Below, in pieces: positions 1 to 7,785 of a DNA stretch of 64,000 bases. Under the pieces are notes generated by a model. The model saw nothing but the letters and a program-made list of their open reading frames with translations, was not told the origin of the DNA and did no database searches. How positions within the stretch are numbered: position 1 is the first letter of the stretch; every line of letters begins with the position of its first letter. Made by a program: the position numbers and the translations under genes. The DNA lies in assembly GCF_042652185.1 (NCBI RefSeq), contig NZ_JBHSIX010000001.1; one strand, 5' to 3'. This stretch comes from Actinacidiphila fildesensis. Lineage in GTDB: Bacteria > Actinomycetota > Actinomycetes > Streptomycetales > Streptomycetaceae.

Positions 1-1479
1 GAGTGCGTCACCCGCCTCGACGGCTTCAGCAGCTGGCGGGCGGTCGACGAGAAGCTACGGCGTGCCGTGGGCATCCATCTCCTGCCCGCCGACCACTCCA
101 GGGCCCGTCAGGTGCTCGCGGCCGCCCGTTCGGCCGCACTCCTGGGTGATCCCCGTTTCGTCCAGGTCCTCGACGCGGTCGAGGAGAACGACCTCGTCTA
201 CGTCATCCACGAATGGCTCCCCGACGCCGCCGCGCTCAGTGACAGCCTGGCCGCCGGACCGCTGGAGCCGCACGACGCCTACCAGATGGTCAGCCAGGTC
301 TCCCAGGCCATGGCCGCCGCCCACCGCGAGGGACTGGCGCATCTGCGGCTCAGCCCGGGCTCCGTACTGCGCACCGGTTCCGGGCAGTACCGCATCCGCG
401 GCCTCGCCGTCACCGCCGCGCTGCGCGGCCTGAAGTCCGAGCGCCCGCAGCGCGAGGACACCGAGGCGATCGGCGCGCTGCTCTACGCCTCGCTCACCCG
501 GCGCTGGCCCTACGAGGAGGACGCGTACGGCCTCACCGGCCTGCCCAAGGCCGTCGGGCTCGTCGCCCCCGACCAGGTGCGCGCGGGGGTCCACCGCGGG
601 CTGTCCGAGATCGCTATGCGCGCGCTCGTCAACGAGGGCGCCACCGCCTCCCGCGAGGAATCGCCGTGCACCACTCCGGAGGAGCTGGCTCGAGCGGTCG
701 CCGGCCTGCCCCGGATCAAGCCCCCTGAGCCGGACATCTCGCCGTACCAGCGCACCACGTACCAGCAGGGCCCCTACCGCCAGACGCCCGCCACGCCCCG
801 GCCGGCACCGGCGTCCCCCGCTCCGCCGCCGGCCCTTCCCGGCCGCACCGGCAAGGTACTCAAGTGGGCCGTTTCCGCGCTGCTGATCGCCGCGCTGGGA
901 TTGGGCAGCTGGCAGCTCGCGGACACCCTCATGGGCCGCGAGGAACAGAGCAAGGAAGACACCGGCAACTCCCAGCGGGCCGGCCAGGACCCCAGCAGCG
1001 CCGCTCCCGGCACACCGCTGGCCATCTCCTCGGCCAGTGAGTTCTCGCCGCTGGCCGCCCCGATAGCGCCCGACAAGGTCGCGTTCACCGTCGACGGCAA
1101 GGCCGACACCTCCTGGATCACCAGCAACTACAAGGGCCAGTCGAACTTCGGCAACCTGCCCAACCGCATCCAGGGCAGTGGCATCATCGTCGACCTGGGC
1201 AGCCGGCGTAAGGTCACCGGCATCGACCTCACGATGTGGGTACCCGGCCAGACCGTGGAGGTTCTGGCCGCGGCACCGGACGCTTCCCAGCCCACCACCC
1301 TGGCGGCCTTCCCGCAGCGGCTCGCCCCGGCGGCCAAGGCCGGGAGCACCGTTCAGGTGACCGCCGGCCAGCAGGTGGAAACGCGCTACATCCTGATCCA
1401 CATCACCGACCTGCCGCCCGAGTCCGGTGGTGGCTTCCGTGGCGGCATCACGGAAATAAAGGTCCTCGGCAACAGCTGA
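1..1479 (+). CDS. Membrane pseudokinase with C-terminal discoidin-like domain (5' truncated)
   Basis: The reading frame is open from base 1, so the start lies outside the window. The N-terminal part resembles a Ser/Thr kinase fold, but the catalytic-loop equivalent reads AHLRLSPGSVL, with no HRD-type Asp, so it should be a pseudokinase. A Pro-rich linker leads to one membrane segment around bases 856-920. After it comes a Ser/Gly linker and a beta-rich extracellular domain resembling F5/8-type (discoidin) modules (FTVDGKADTSW, then GSGIIVDLGS). In Streptomyces this gene follows the lipid II flippase gene mviN/murJ. In mycobacteria the same pseudokinase plus extracellular domain is fused to MviN, is phosphorylated by PknB and binds FhaA; both pknB and fhaA lie in this window. 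A peptidoglycan-regulating role is inference from that homology. It ends 21 bases before sigM. Confidence 0.85.
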   Translation, partial: ECVTRLDGFSSWRAVDEKLRRAVGIHLLPADHSRARQVLAAARSAALLGDPRFVQVLDAVEENDLVYVIHEWLPDAAALSDSLAAGPLEPHDAYQMVSQVSQAMAAAHREGLAHLRLSPGSVLRTGSGQYRIRGLAVTAALRGLKSERPQREDTEAIGALLYASLTRRWPYEEDAYGLTGLPKAVGLVAPDQVRAGVHRGLSEIAMRALVNEGATASREESPCTTPEELARAVAGLPRIKPPEPDISPYQRTTYQQGPYRQTPATPRPAPASPAPPPALPGRTGKVLKWAVSALLIAALGLGSWQLADTLMGREEQSKEDTGNSQRAGQDPSSAAPGTPLAISSASEFSPLAAPIAPDKVAFTVDGKADTSWITSNYKGQSNFGNLPNRIQGSGIIVDLGSRRKVTGIDLTMWVPGQTVEVLAAAPDASQPTTLAAFPQRLAPAAKAGSTVQVTAGQQVETRYILIHITDLPPESGGGFRGGITEIKVLGNS

Positions 1480-1500
1480 GCAGCGGACGGGGAGGCGCTT

Positions 1501-2178
1501 GTGGACGACGGCAGCAAGCCGGGGGAGGAGGCCAGCGACGCTGATCTCCTCGCCCGGCACGTCGCGGGAGACCCCGACGCCTTCGGGGAGATCGTCCGGC
1601 GCCACCGCGACCGCCTCTGGGCGGTCGCTCTGCGCACTCTGGGGGACCGCGAGGAAGCCGCCGACGCCGTCCAGGACGCTCTGGTGTCCGCCTTCCGTGC
1701 CGCCCACACCTTCCGGGGCCAGTCCGCGGTGACCACCTGGCTGCACCGGATAACCGTGAACGCGTGCCTGGACCGGGCGCGCAAAACCGTCTCCCGGCGC
1801 ACTTCCCCCGTCGTCGACGAGGACCGCTTCGAGACGCTCCTCGAACCGCATGAATCCGCCGCCGCCCCCGCCGAGCGCGGCGAGCTCCACCGCGAACTGA
1901 TCACCGCCCTGGCCACCCTGCCTCCCGATCAGCGCGCCGCCCTTGTCCTGGTGGACATGCAGGGCTACCCCGTCGCCGAGGCCGCCGCCGTACTCGATGT
2001 GCCGACCGGCACCGTGAAGAGCAGATGCGCGCGCGGCCGGGCACGGCTCCTTCCACTCCTCACTCATCTGCGCGCCGACCAGGGGAGTAACGCGGACCCA
2101 GGCCGGGGAAGGAACCGGACGGAGGGGACATCCGTCCCAGAGACGGCAACGGAAAAGGGCGGAGGTGGCCACCAGTGA
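1501..2178 (+). CDS. sigM: ECF-family RNA polymerase sigma factor SigM
   Basis: A 225-residue ECF sigma factor. Region 2 is visible as DADLLARHVAGDPDAFGEIVRRH followed by the GDREEAADAVQDAL segment, which contacts core polymerase and the -10 element. Region 4 contains LPPDQRAALVLVDMQGYPV and the recognition helix region around VPTGTVKSRCARGRARL. The GTG start has GGGGAGG a few bases upstream. The stop codon overlaps the GTG start of the next gene, a predicted anti-sigma factor, so the pair is translationally coupled. Position two genes before trxB matches the sigM locus of S. coelicolor. The last roughly 30 residues are a Gly/Asp-rich tail. Which promoters it reads cannot be seen here. Confidence 0.93.
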   Translation: MDDGSKPGEEASDADLLARHVAGDPDAFGEIVRRHRDRLWAVALRTLGDREEAADAVQDALVSAFRAAHTFRGQSAVTTWLHRITVNACLDRARKTVSRRTSPVVDEDRFETLLEPHESAAAPAERGELHRELITALATLPPDQRAALVLVDMQGYPVAEAAAVLDVPTGTVKSRCARGRARLLPLLTHLRADQGSNADPGRGRNRTEGTSVPETATEKGGGGHQ

Positions 2179-3077
2179 CTTCGACGACGGGGATGGACGC
2201 ACACCCCGAGGTCTCGGAGATCTCGGACCTGGCCGAAGGCCTCCTTCCGCCGGGCCGCTCCGCGGACGTACGCGGCCATCTCGACGGCTGCGCGCTCTGC
2301 TCCGACGTGCGCACCTCGCTGGACGAGATCCGCAACCTGCTGGGCACACTCCCCGGCCCCCCGCGCATGCCCGCCGACATCGCCGGCCGCATCGATGCCG
2401 CACTCGCCGCCGAAGCACTGCTCGACTCGACGGCGCCCCCGGCTGTTCCACGTGAAACAGCCGACGCATCGGTTCCACGTGGAACAGCGGCGGCGGCCGA
2501 TCGGCCCACCGGCCACTCTCCGGCCTCCACGGGACCCGGACGCGGCCACGCCCGCCCCCGGCGCCGCTGGGCCAGGACACTGCTCGTCACGGCCTCCACG
2601 GTCGCGGTCCTGGGTCTCGGCGGCGTCCTGCTGCACTCCGTCGACCTGACGTCGAACAAGACCAACGATTCGGCCAGAAAGGACGCGGGCGTTCACGCCA
2701 CCGCGCGGCAGCCCGGCGAATCGCCGAATGTCGCCGAGGCCGGCAGCGCCCTGAAAGCGCGCGTCCATGAGCTCCTGGGTCTCCCGGCGCACGTCGTCAG
2801 CGGCAAGGATCCGCAGTCCCCGGCGCTCGGCTCCGACACCCCCGCCACCACGCCGCTGCGCACCCAGTCCGTCCCCCTGCCGCCGTGTGTGCAGAACGGC
2901 ATCCACCGCTCCGAGCAGCCGCTCGCCTCCGCACACGAACCGTACGAGGGCACCGACGCGTATCTGGTGGTCCTTCCGCATCCCGGCGACCCGGCCCATG
3001 TCGATCTGTATGTCGTGGACGCCGGCTGCTCCACCAAGCCGGGCCGGGTACTTCGCCAGGACACGTACGCGCGCTGA
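2175..3077 (+). CDS. Anti-sigma factor for SigM, ZAS-like zinc motif, single-pass membrane protein
   Basis: The GTG start overlaps the sigM stop (GTGA), the usual arrangement for a sigma/anti-sigma pair. The cytoplasmic N-terminus has H35-x3-C39-x2-C42, the zinc-binding core of ZAS-type anti-sigma factors. One membrane helix lies near residues 135-155, preceded by RPRRRWAR. The outside portion is about 145 residues with two cysteines (in PPCVQNG and DAGCSTK). The linker just before the membrane contains the peptides VPRET (91-95) and VPRGT (100-104), each encoded by a parS-like palindrome. Release of SigM after a surface or redox signal is inferred from the family; no protease site is visible. 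Confidence 0.85.
   Translation: MTSTTGMDAHPEVSEISDLAEGLLPPGRSADVRGHLDGCALCSDVRTSLDEIRNLLGTLPGPPRMPADIAGRIDAALAAEALLDSTAPPAVPRETADASVPRGTAAAADRPTGHSPASTGPGRGHARPRRRWARTLLVTASTVAVLGLGGVLLHSVDLTSNKTNDSARKDAGVHATARQPGESPNVAEAGSALKARVHELLGLPAHVVSGKDPQSPALGSDTPATTPLRTQSVPLPPCVQNGIHRSEQPLASAHEPYEGTDAYLVVLPHPGDPAHVDLYVVDAGCSTKPGRVLRQDTYAR
2445..2458. other. parS: parS centromere site (one mismatch), in anti-sigma gene
   Basis: GTTCCACGTGAAAC, one mismatch from the Streptomyces parS consensus GTTTCACGTGAAAC, the 14-bp ParB-binding palindrome. It lies inside the anti-sigma coding region, 27 bp from the next parS (start to start). Confidence 0.85.
2472..2485. other. parS: parS-like site (two symmetric mismatches)
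   Basis: GTTCCACGTGGAAC, a perfect palindrome differing from the consensus parS at two symmetric positions. It sits in the same linker-coding stretch as the preceding site. Confidence 0.7.
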
Positions 3078-3091
3078 CGGCGTACCACTGC

Positions 3092-3118
3092 GGGAATGCT
3101 GGACCCTTAGGATCCGTT
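3092..3118 (+). promoter_or_regulatory. SigR-type (disulphide-stress) promoter of trxBA
   Basis: GGGAAT (3092-3097), an 18-base spacer, then GTT (3116-3118). This matches the known Streptomyces SigR promoter form GGAAT-N18/19-GTT exactly. It lies about 60 bases before trxB, a classical SigR target, so thiol-oxidative induction of trxBA is expected. Confidence 0.85.
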
Positions 3119-3178
3119 AGGCAGGACGAGAGTCCCGCCAGGGCCCCGCAGTAGTCGGTAGAGACGAGGAAGACACCC

Positions 3179-4129
3179 GTGAGCGACGTCCGTAACGTGA
3201 TCATCATCGGATCCGGGCCTGCGGGCTACACCGCCGCGCTGTACACAGCGCGCGCCGCCCTGAAGCCGCTGGTCTTCGAGGGATCGGTCACCGCAGGCGG
3301 TGCGCTGATGAACACCACCGAGGTGGAGAACTTCCCCGGCTTCCGCGAGGGCATCCTCGGCCCGGACCTCATGGACAACATGCGCGCCCAGGCCGAGCGC
3401 TTCGGCGCCGAGCTCATCCCCGACGACGTGGTCGCGGTGGACCTCAGCGGTGACATCAAGACCGTCACCGACACCGAGGGCACCGTCCACCGGGCGAAGG
3501 CCGTCATCGTCACCACCGGCTCCCAGCACCGCAAGCTGAACCTCCCCAACGAGGACCAGCTCTCCGGCCGCGGGGTCTCCTGGTGTGCCACCTGTGACGG
3601 CTTCTTCTTCAAGGACCAGGACATCGCCGTCATCGGCGGCGGCGACACGGCGATCGAGGAAGCGACGTTCCTCTCCCGCTTCGCCAAGTCCGTGACGATC
3701 GTCCACCGCCGCGACAGCCTGCGTGCCTCGAAGGCCATGCAGGAGCGCGCCTTCGCCGACCCGAAGATCTCGTTCGTGTGGGACAGCGAAGTCGCTGAGA
3801 TCCACGGCGAGAACAAGCTGTCCGGCCTCACGCTGCGCAGCACCAAGAACGGTGAGAGCTCGGAGCTGCCCGTCACCGGGCTGTTCATCGCCATCGGCCA
3901 CGACCCGCGCACCGAGCTGTTCAAGGGTGTGCTGGAACTGGACGGCGAGGGATACCTCACGGTCGACGCGCCCAGCACCCGTACCAACATCTCCGGTGTC
4001 TTCGCCGCCGGTGACGTCGTGGACCACACCTACCGTCAGGCGATCACGGCGGCCGGCACCGGCTGCTCGGCCGCGCTGGACGCCGAACGCTTCCTCGCCG
4101 CCCTCGCGGACGCCGAGAAGACCGCCTGA
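3179..4129 (+). CDS. trxB: Thioredoxin-disulfide reductase
   Basis: A 316-residue flavoprotein that reduces thioredoxin with NADPH in the cytosol. The N-terminal FAD motif is GSGPAGYTAALYTARA. The redox-active pair is C136-A-T-C139 in WCATCDG. The NADPH-binding segment is VIGGGDTAIEEA, and the C-terminal FAD motif is GVFAAGDVVD. Length and domain order are standard for the low-molecular-weight bacterial family. The GTG start has GAGGAAG eight bases upstream. It is followed by trxA 48 bases downstream and driven by the SigR-type promoter just upstream, so it forms a stress-inducible disulphide-reducing unit with trxA. Confidence 0.98.
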   Translation: MSDVRNVIIIGSGPAGYTAALYTARAALKPLVFEGSVTAGGALMNTTEVENFPGFREGILGPDLMDNMRAQAERFGAELIPDDVVAVDLSGDIKTVTDTEGTVHRAKAVIVTTGSQHRKLNLPNEDQLSGRGVSWCATCDGFFFKDQDIAVIGGGDTAIEEATFLSRFAKSVTIVHRRDSLRASKAMQERAFADPKISFVWDSEVAEIHGENKLSGLTLRSTKNGESSELPVTGLFIAIGHDPRTELFKGVLELDGEGYLTVDAPSTRTNISGVFAAGDVVDHTYRQAITAAGTGCSAALDAERFLAALADAEKTA

Positions 4130-4177
4130 CCCTCACCAACCCTCTCCCCCACACGTATCAAGCCTGAGGAGACTGCC

Positions 4178-4516
4178 GTGGCCGGCAAGACCAAGATTGT
4201 GACCGACGCGACCTTCGCCGAGGAGGTCCTCGCCAGCGACAAGCCCGTGCTGGTCGACTTCTGGGCCGAGTGGTGCGGCCCGTGCCGGCAGATCGCCCCC
4301 TCCCTGGAGGCGATCGCCGAGGAGCACGCCGAGGACATCACCATCGTCAAGCTCAACATCGACGAGAACCCGGTCACCGCTGCCAAGTACGGCGTGATGT
4401 CGATCCCGACGCTCAACGTCTACAAGGGCGGCGAGGTCGTGAAGACCATCGTCGGCGCCAAGCCGAAGGCCGCCATCAAGCGCGATCTGGCGGACTTCAT
4501 CGGCGACGCCGTCTGA
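4178..4516 (+). CDS. trxA: Thioredoxin
   Basis: A 112-residue thioredoxin with the active site W32-C33-G34-P35-C36 and the cis-proline segment MSIPTL. It reduces cytosolic protein disulphides and is recycled by TrxB, encoded immediately upstream. The GTG start is preceded by GAGGAG at a normal distance. No promoter is evident in the 48-base gap, so co-transcription with trxB is likely. It ends before a strong hairpin shared with the convergent GNAT gene. Confidence 0.98.
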   Translation: MAGKTKIVTDATFAEEVLASDKPVLVDFWAEWCGPCRQIAPSLEAIAEEHAEDITIVKLNIDENPVTAAKYGVMSIPTLNVYKGGEVVKTIVGAKPKAAIKRDLADFIGDAV

Positions 4517-4546
4517 GACGACGTCGTCCGGTTCCACCGTTCGACC

Positions 4547-4560
4547 GTTCCACGTGAAAC
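4547..4560. other. parS: parS site (one mismatch) abutting the trxA terminator
   Basis: GTTCCACGTGAAAC. Its last three bases are also the base of the trxA/GNAT terminator stem, so ParB binding and transcription termination share DNA here. Confidence 0.85.
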
Positions 4561-4590
4561 AGGCCCGCTCCTCGAAGGAGCGGGCCTGTT
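4558..4590. terminator. Bidirectional terminator between trxA and the GNAT gene
   Basis: Inverted repeat AGGCCCGCTCCT / AGGAGCGGGCCT with a three-base spacer, extendable by AAC/GTT on the outside. It lies between convergent genes. Confidence 0.85.
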
Positions 4591-4612
4591 CGCGTTCCGG
4601 GGTGTCCACACC

Positions 4613-5230
4613 TCACAGTGGCCTGAGGACCGGCTCCTTCTGGACGGCTCCCAGCAGCCGGTCGATCGCCATCTCGACGTCTTCCTTCCAGGAGATCGTC
4701 GATCGCAGCTCCAGCCGCAGCCGGGGATAACGCGGATGGGCGCGTACCGTCTTGAAGCCCACCGCGAGTAGGTGGTCGGCCGGCAGGACACAGCCCGGCT
4801 CGGCCCACTTGGCGTCGCCGAACGCCTCGACCGCTTTGACTCCACGGCGTACCAGGTCCTTGGCGACCGTCTGCACCAATACCCGCCCGATGCCCTGCCC
4901 CTGGTACCCGGGCATGATCCTGGCGGTCATCAGCTGCACGGCGTCCGGTGACACCGGACTGGTGGGAAAGGCCATGGAGCGCGGGACATACGCCGGTGGC
5001 GCGTAGAGGACGAAGCCGGCCGGGACGTCGTCGACGTACACCACCCGGCCGCACGAGCCCCACTCCAGCAGGACCGCGGAGATCCAGGCCTCCTTCTCCA
5101 GCTCCGGCTTGCCCGCCTGCACGGCGGCCTCACCGCTTACCGGATCGAGTTCCCAGAAGACGCACGATCTGCAGCGCTTGGGGAGATCCGAGAGGTTGTC
5201 CAACGTGAGCGGAACGAGCCGACGCCCCAT
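4613..5230 (-). CDS. GNAT-family N-acetyltransferase
   Basis: A 205-residue protein of the GCN5-related acetyltransferase fold. The acetyl-CoA pyrophosphate loop is visible as MPGYQGQGIGRVL, preceded by the beta-4 strand LMTARI. Upstream, YVDDVPAGFVLYAPP is the typical beta-2/beta-3 region. The N-terminal segment has a Cys pair (CRSCVFWE). A gene of this type between parB and trxA is conserved in Streptomyces, but I know of no assigned substrate. The ATG start has GAGGG upstream. It converges with trxA across a shared terminator. Confidence 0.88.
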   Translation of the reverse strand: MGRRLVPLTLDNLSDLPKRCRSCVFWELDPVSGEAAVQAGKPELEKEAWISAVLLEWGSCGRVVYVDDVPAGFVLYAPPAYVPRSMAFPTSPVSPDAVQLMTARIMPGYQGQGIGRVLVQTVAKDLVRRGVKAVEAFGDAKWAEPGCVLPADHLLAVGFKTVRAHPRYPRLRLELRSTISWKEDVEMAIDRLLGAVQKEPVLRPL

Positions 5231-5361
5231 ACGGCCAGGCCCTCATTTCTGTCGCGAACCAAACTGCCCACGAATCCCCCCACCGCCCCCAAGCCCAGTC
5301 CCGCTGCTACGAGAGCGGCCATGTGCCGCTCGTGTTCCAGTCCGACCTTCGACGCACGCAT
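5137..5361 (-). CDS. Possible small overlapping ORF with one hydrophobic segment
   Basis: A 74-codon ORF begins at an ATG with an excellent ribosome site (GGGGAGGG, about five bases upstream) in the gap between parB and the GNAT gene. It predicts MRASKVGLEHERHMAAL followed by a Gly/Ala/Val-rich hydrophobic stretch, and then runs about 94 bases into the GNAT gene in another frame. The second half looks like out-of-frame translation. It may be a short leader or membrane peptide, or chance; I do not recognise a family. Confidence 0.25.
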   Translation of the reverse strand: MRASKVGLEHERHMAALVAAGLGLGAVGGFVGSLVRDRNEGLAVWGVGSFRSRWTTSRISPSAADRASSGNSIR

Positions 5362-5443
5362 GGGCTTCCCTCCCCAGAGAGGCTCCCTACCCCTACGCAT
5401 CGTAGTCTCGCCCCCTGTCCCAGGACACTGAGGACAAGCAAAG

Positions 5444-5477
5444 AGCGGGTGGTGTTCCGGCCGGAACACCACCCGCT
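5444..5477 (-). terminator. Terminator after parAB
   Basis: A perfect 17-bp inverted repeat (AGCGGGTGGTGTTCCGG and its complement, no spacer) just beyond the parB stop, followed on the minus strand by TCTTTGCTTG. Confidence 0.75.
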
Positions 5478-5493
5478 CCCCTGAACGGCGGAC

Positions 5494-6588
5494 TCATTCG
5501 ACGTCGTCGTCGGACTCCTCGTCGAGCCTGCTCTCCAGGACCTTGCCTTCACCGGGGGCCATCGTCCCCAGGATCCGCTCCAGATCCTCTATCGAGGCGA
5601 ACTCCACCACGATCTTTCCGCGCTTCTGCCCCAGGTCGACCTTCACCCGGGTGTCGAACCGGTCCGACAGCCGGGTGGCGAGATTGGTCAGCGCCGGGGA
5701 GACCCGCCGTCCGGCCCTCGGGCCCACCGCCTTCTTCGCGCTCTGCGGCTCGGCGTTCATCAGGGTGACGATCTCTTCGACCGCCCGCACCGACAGCCCC
5801 TCGGCCACGATGCGGTGCGCCAGCAGATCCTGATCCTCCCCGTCCTCCAGGGAGAGCAGAGCGCGCGCGTGTCCGAAGGAGATCACTCCGGCCGCGACCC
5901 GTCGCTGCACGGGTGCAGAGAGCTTCAGCAGGCGCAGCGTGTTGGAGACCTGGGAGCGTGAGCGCCCGATCCGGTCGGCCAACTGCTCATGCGTGCAGGC
6001 GAAGTCGCGCAGCAGCTGGTCGTAGGCCGCCGCCTCTTCCAGCGGGTTCAGCTGGGCGCGGTGCAGGTTCTCCAGGAGCGCGTCCAGGAGAAGCTTCTCG
6101 TCCTCGGTCGCCCGGACGATGGCCGGGATGTTCTCCAGACCGGCCTCCCGGCAGGCCCGCCACCGGCGCTCGCCCATGATGAGCTCATAGCGCTCCGGCC
6201 CCGCCTGTCGCACGACGACCGGCTGGAGCAGGCCCACTTCCTTGATGGAGGTGATGAGCTCGTTCAGCGCCTCTTCGTCGAACACCTCACGGGGCTGACG
6301 CGAGTTCGGCGTGATCGAGTCGATCGGCAGCTCGGCGAAGTAGGCGCTCGGCGCCGGGGGCGCTTCGGCTGCCGGCGGATCCGGCTCTGTTTCACGTGAA
6401 ACCGGGATGTCCACCGTCGGCGGAGCATCCTGGGCTCTGGAGTTCAGACCGGCGACCTTGGTGGCCGCCAGCAAGCTCCGGTCCGCGGTCAGCAGCGGTA
6501 CCGCTGACGGCGATGTACCCGCCGATGACGGTGCCGCCGGGATCAGCGCGCCTAGACCACGGCCGAGCCCTCTGCGTCGATCACTCAC
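5494..6588 (-). CDS. parB: Chromosome-partitioning protein ParB
   Basis: A 364-residue ParB that binds parS sites near oriC and spreads to form the segregation complex. The N-terminus starts MSDRRRGLGRGLGALIP, the segment that stimulates ParA ATPase. The CTP/ParB box contains NPRQPR-type sequence (PNSRQPREVF) and the GERRWRACREAGL motif. A helix-turn-helix follows (THEQLADRIGRSRSQVSNTLRLL), then a C-terminal dimerisation domain. The GTG start overlaps the parA stop (GTGA). A perfect parS lies in its own coding region and encodes V63-S-R-E-T67. In Streptomyces ParAB organises origins at hyphal tips and before sporulation septation. Confidence 0.97.
   Translation of the reverse strand: MSDRRRGLGRGLGALIPAAPSSAGTSPSAVPLLTADRSLLAATKVAGLNSRAQDAPPTVDIPVSRETEPDPPAAEAPPAPSAYFAELPIDSITPNSRQPREVFDEEALNELITSIKEVGLLQPVVVRQAGPERYELIMGERRWRACREAGLENIPAIVRATEDEKLLLDALLENLHRAQLNPLEEAAAYDQLLRDFACTHEQLADRIGRSRSQVSNTLRLLKLSAPVQRRVAAGVISFGHARALLSLEDGEDQDLLAHRIVAEGLSVRAVEEIVTLMNAEPQSAKKAVGPRAGRRVSPALTNLATRLSDRFDTRVKVDLGQKRGKIVVEFASIEDLERILGTMAPGEGKVLESRLDEESDDDVE
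6389..6402. other. parS: parS site (perfect) inside parB
   Basis: GTTTCACGTGAAAC, exact match to the 14-bp consensus, in the linker-coding part of parB. Confidence 0.95.
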
Positions 6589-7634
6589 TGGATCCCCTCC
6601 GACATGCTGTGCTGATCATGCTCATTGGTGCCCTCGGCGCCGCGCAACGCCATCTCACGCGCCGCTTCGAGGTAGGACAGTGCCCCGCTGGAGCCCGGGT
6701 CGTAGGTCAGCACGGTCTGGCCGTAGCTGGGTGCCTCCGAGATCCGGACCGAGCGCGGGATGCTCGTGCGCAGCACTTCCTTGCCGAAGTGGGTACGCAC
6801 CTCATCCGCGACCTGCGCGGCGAGCCGGGTCCGGCCGTCGTACATGGTCAACAGGATGGTTGATACATGCAGCTTGGGGTTGAGATGAGCGCGGACCAGA
6901 TCCACGTTCTTCAGCAGCTGCCCCAGGCCTTCCAGCGCGTAATACTCGCACTGGATCGGGATGACCACCTCGGCGCCGGCCACCAGAGCGTTGACGGTGA
7001 GCAGGCCGAGCGACGGCGGGCAGTCGATGAGGACATAGTCCAGCGGCTGCTCATAGGCCTCGATGGCCCGCTGCAGCCGGCTCTCCCGTGCCACCAGGGA
7101 CACGAGCTCGATCTCGGCACCGGCGAGGTCGATCGTGGCCGGCGCACAGAACAGCCCCTCGACATCGAGGACCGGCTGTACGACCTCGGAGAGCGGTCGG
7201 CTCTCCACCAGGACGTCATAGATCGACGGCACATCGGCATGGTGGTCGATGCCCAGCGCCGTGGAGGCGTTGCCCTGGGGATCGAGGTCGATCACCAGCA
7301 CCCGCGCCCCGTGCAGGGCGAGCGATGCGGCAAGGTTGACCGTGGTCGTGGTCTTCCCGACCCCGCCCTTCTGATTGGCCACCACCATCACTCGGGTCTG
7401 AGCCGGCCGAGGGAGCCCCTCGCCGGCCCGACCGAGCGCTTCGACCGCCAACTGGGCGGCGCGACCGATGGGGGTGTCGTCCATCGGGGGCAATGTTTCA
7501 CGTGAAACATCACCCCCGAATGATTCCGAACGGGGACCGGGGACCGGATCGGTCATCGGCCCCGCGATGTTGGCGTCGGACCGCAAGGATTCACTCTCCT
7601 CGACTACAGGCTCGCAATGCACAGAGCCTGCCAT
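6585..7634 (-). CDS. parA: Chromosome-partitioning ATPase ParA
   Basis: A Walker-type ATPase. With the ATG start chosen here (349 residues), the deviant Walker A is K89-G-G-V-G-K-T95; Walker A' is VIDLDPQGNAS and Walker B is YVLIDCPPSLG. The N-terminal 75 residues are a low-complexity extension containing a perfect parS encoding V43-S-R-E-T47. The frame stays open to 7787, where a GTG lies inside another parS; I prefer the ATG because known Streptomyces ParA proteins begin MAGSVHCEP. Starts at 7556 and 7484 are also possible. ParA interacts with ParB and, in Streptomyces, with polar Scy/DivIVA complexes. It is translationally coupled to parB. Confidence 0.93.
   Translation of the reverse strand: MAGSVHCEPVVEESESLRSDANIAGPMTDPVPGPRSESFGGDVSRETLPPMDDTPIGRAAQLAVEALGRAGEGLPRPAQTRVMVVANQKGGVGKTTTTVNLAASLALHGARVLVIDLDPQGNASTALGIDHHADVPSIYDVLVESRPLSEVVQPVLDVEGLFCAPATIDLAGAEIELVSLVARESRLQRAIEAYEQPLDYVLIDCPPSLGLLTVNALVAGAEVVIPIQCEYYALEGLGQLLKNVDLVRAHLNPKLHVSTILLTMYDGRTRLAAQVADEVRTHFGKEVLRTSIPRSVRISEAPSYGQTVLTYDPGSSGALSYLEAAREMALRGAEGTNEHDQHSMSEGIQ
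7495..7508. other. parS: parS site (perfect) inside parA
   Basis: GTTTCACGTGAAAC, exact consensus, in the non-conserved N-terminal extension of parA. Confidence 0.95.
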
Positions 7635-7771
7635 GCTTTCGGGGTCGTGAACCAGCGAGGCCCGACTGCCTGTGGATGAATCCACCTCATGGGCCGACTT
7701 TGAGGGCTTCTTGGCGCGCGCCTCAGCCGCGGCACGACCGCGGCTGAGGACTCCTGGGAGCAGGGAGCGAC

Positions 7772-7785
7772 GTTTCACGTGGAAC
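7772..7785. other. parS: parS site (one mismatch) upstream of parA
   Basis: GTTTCACGTGGAAC in the space between rsmG and parA. It lies where the parAB promoters should be, so ParB binding could also influence parAB expression. Confidence 0.85.

Noticed and set aside
55..2580. An 841-codon minus-strand frame over the pseudokinase and sigM genes
   Set aside because: Shadow of three plus-strand genes with family motifs; no domain of its own.
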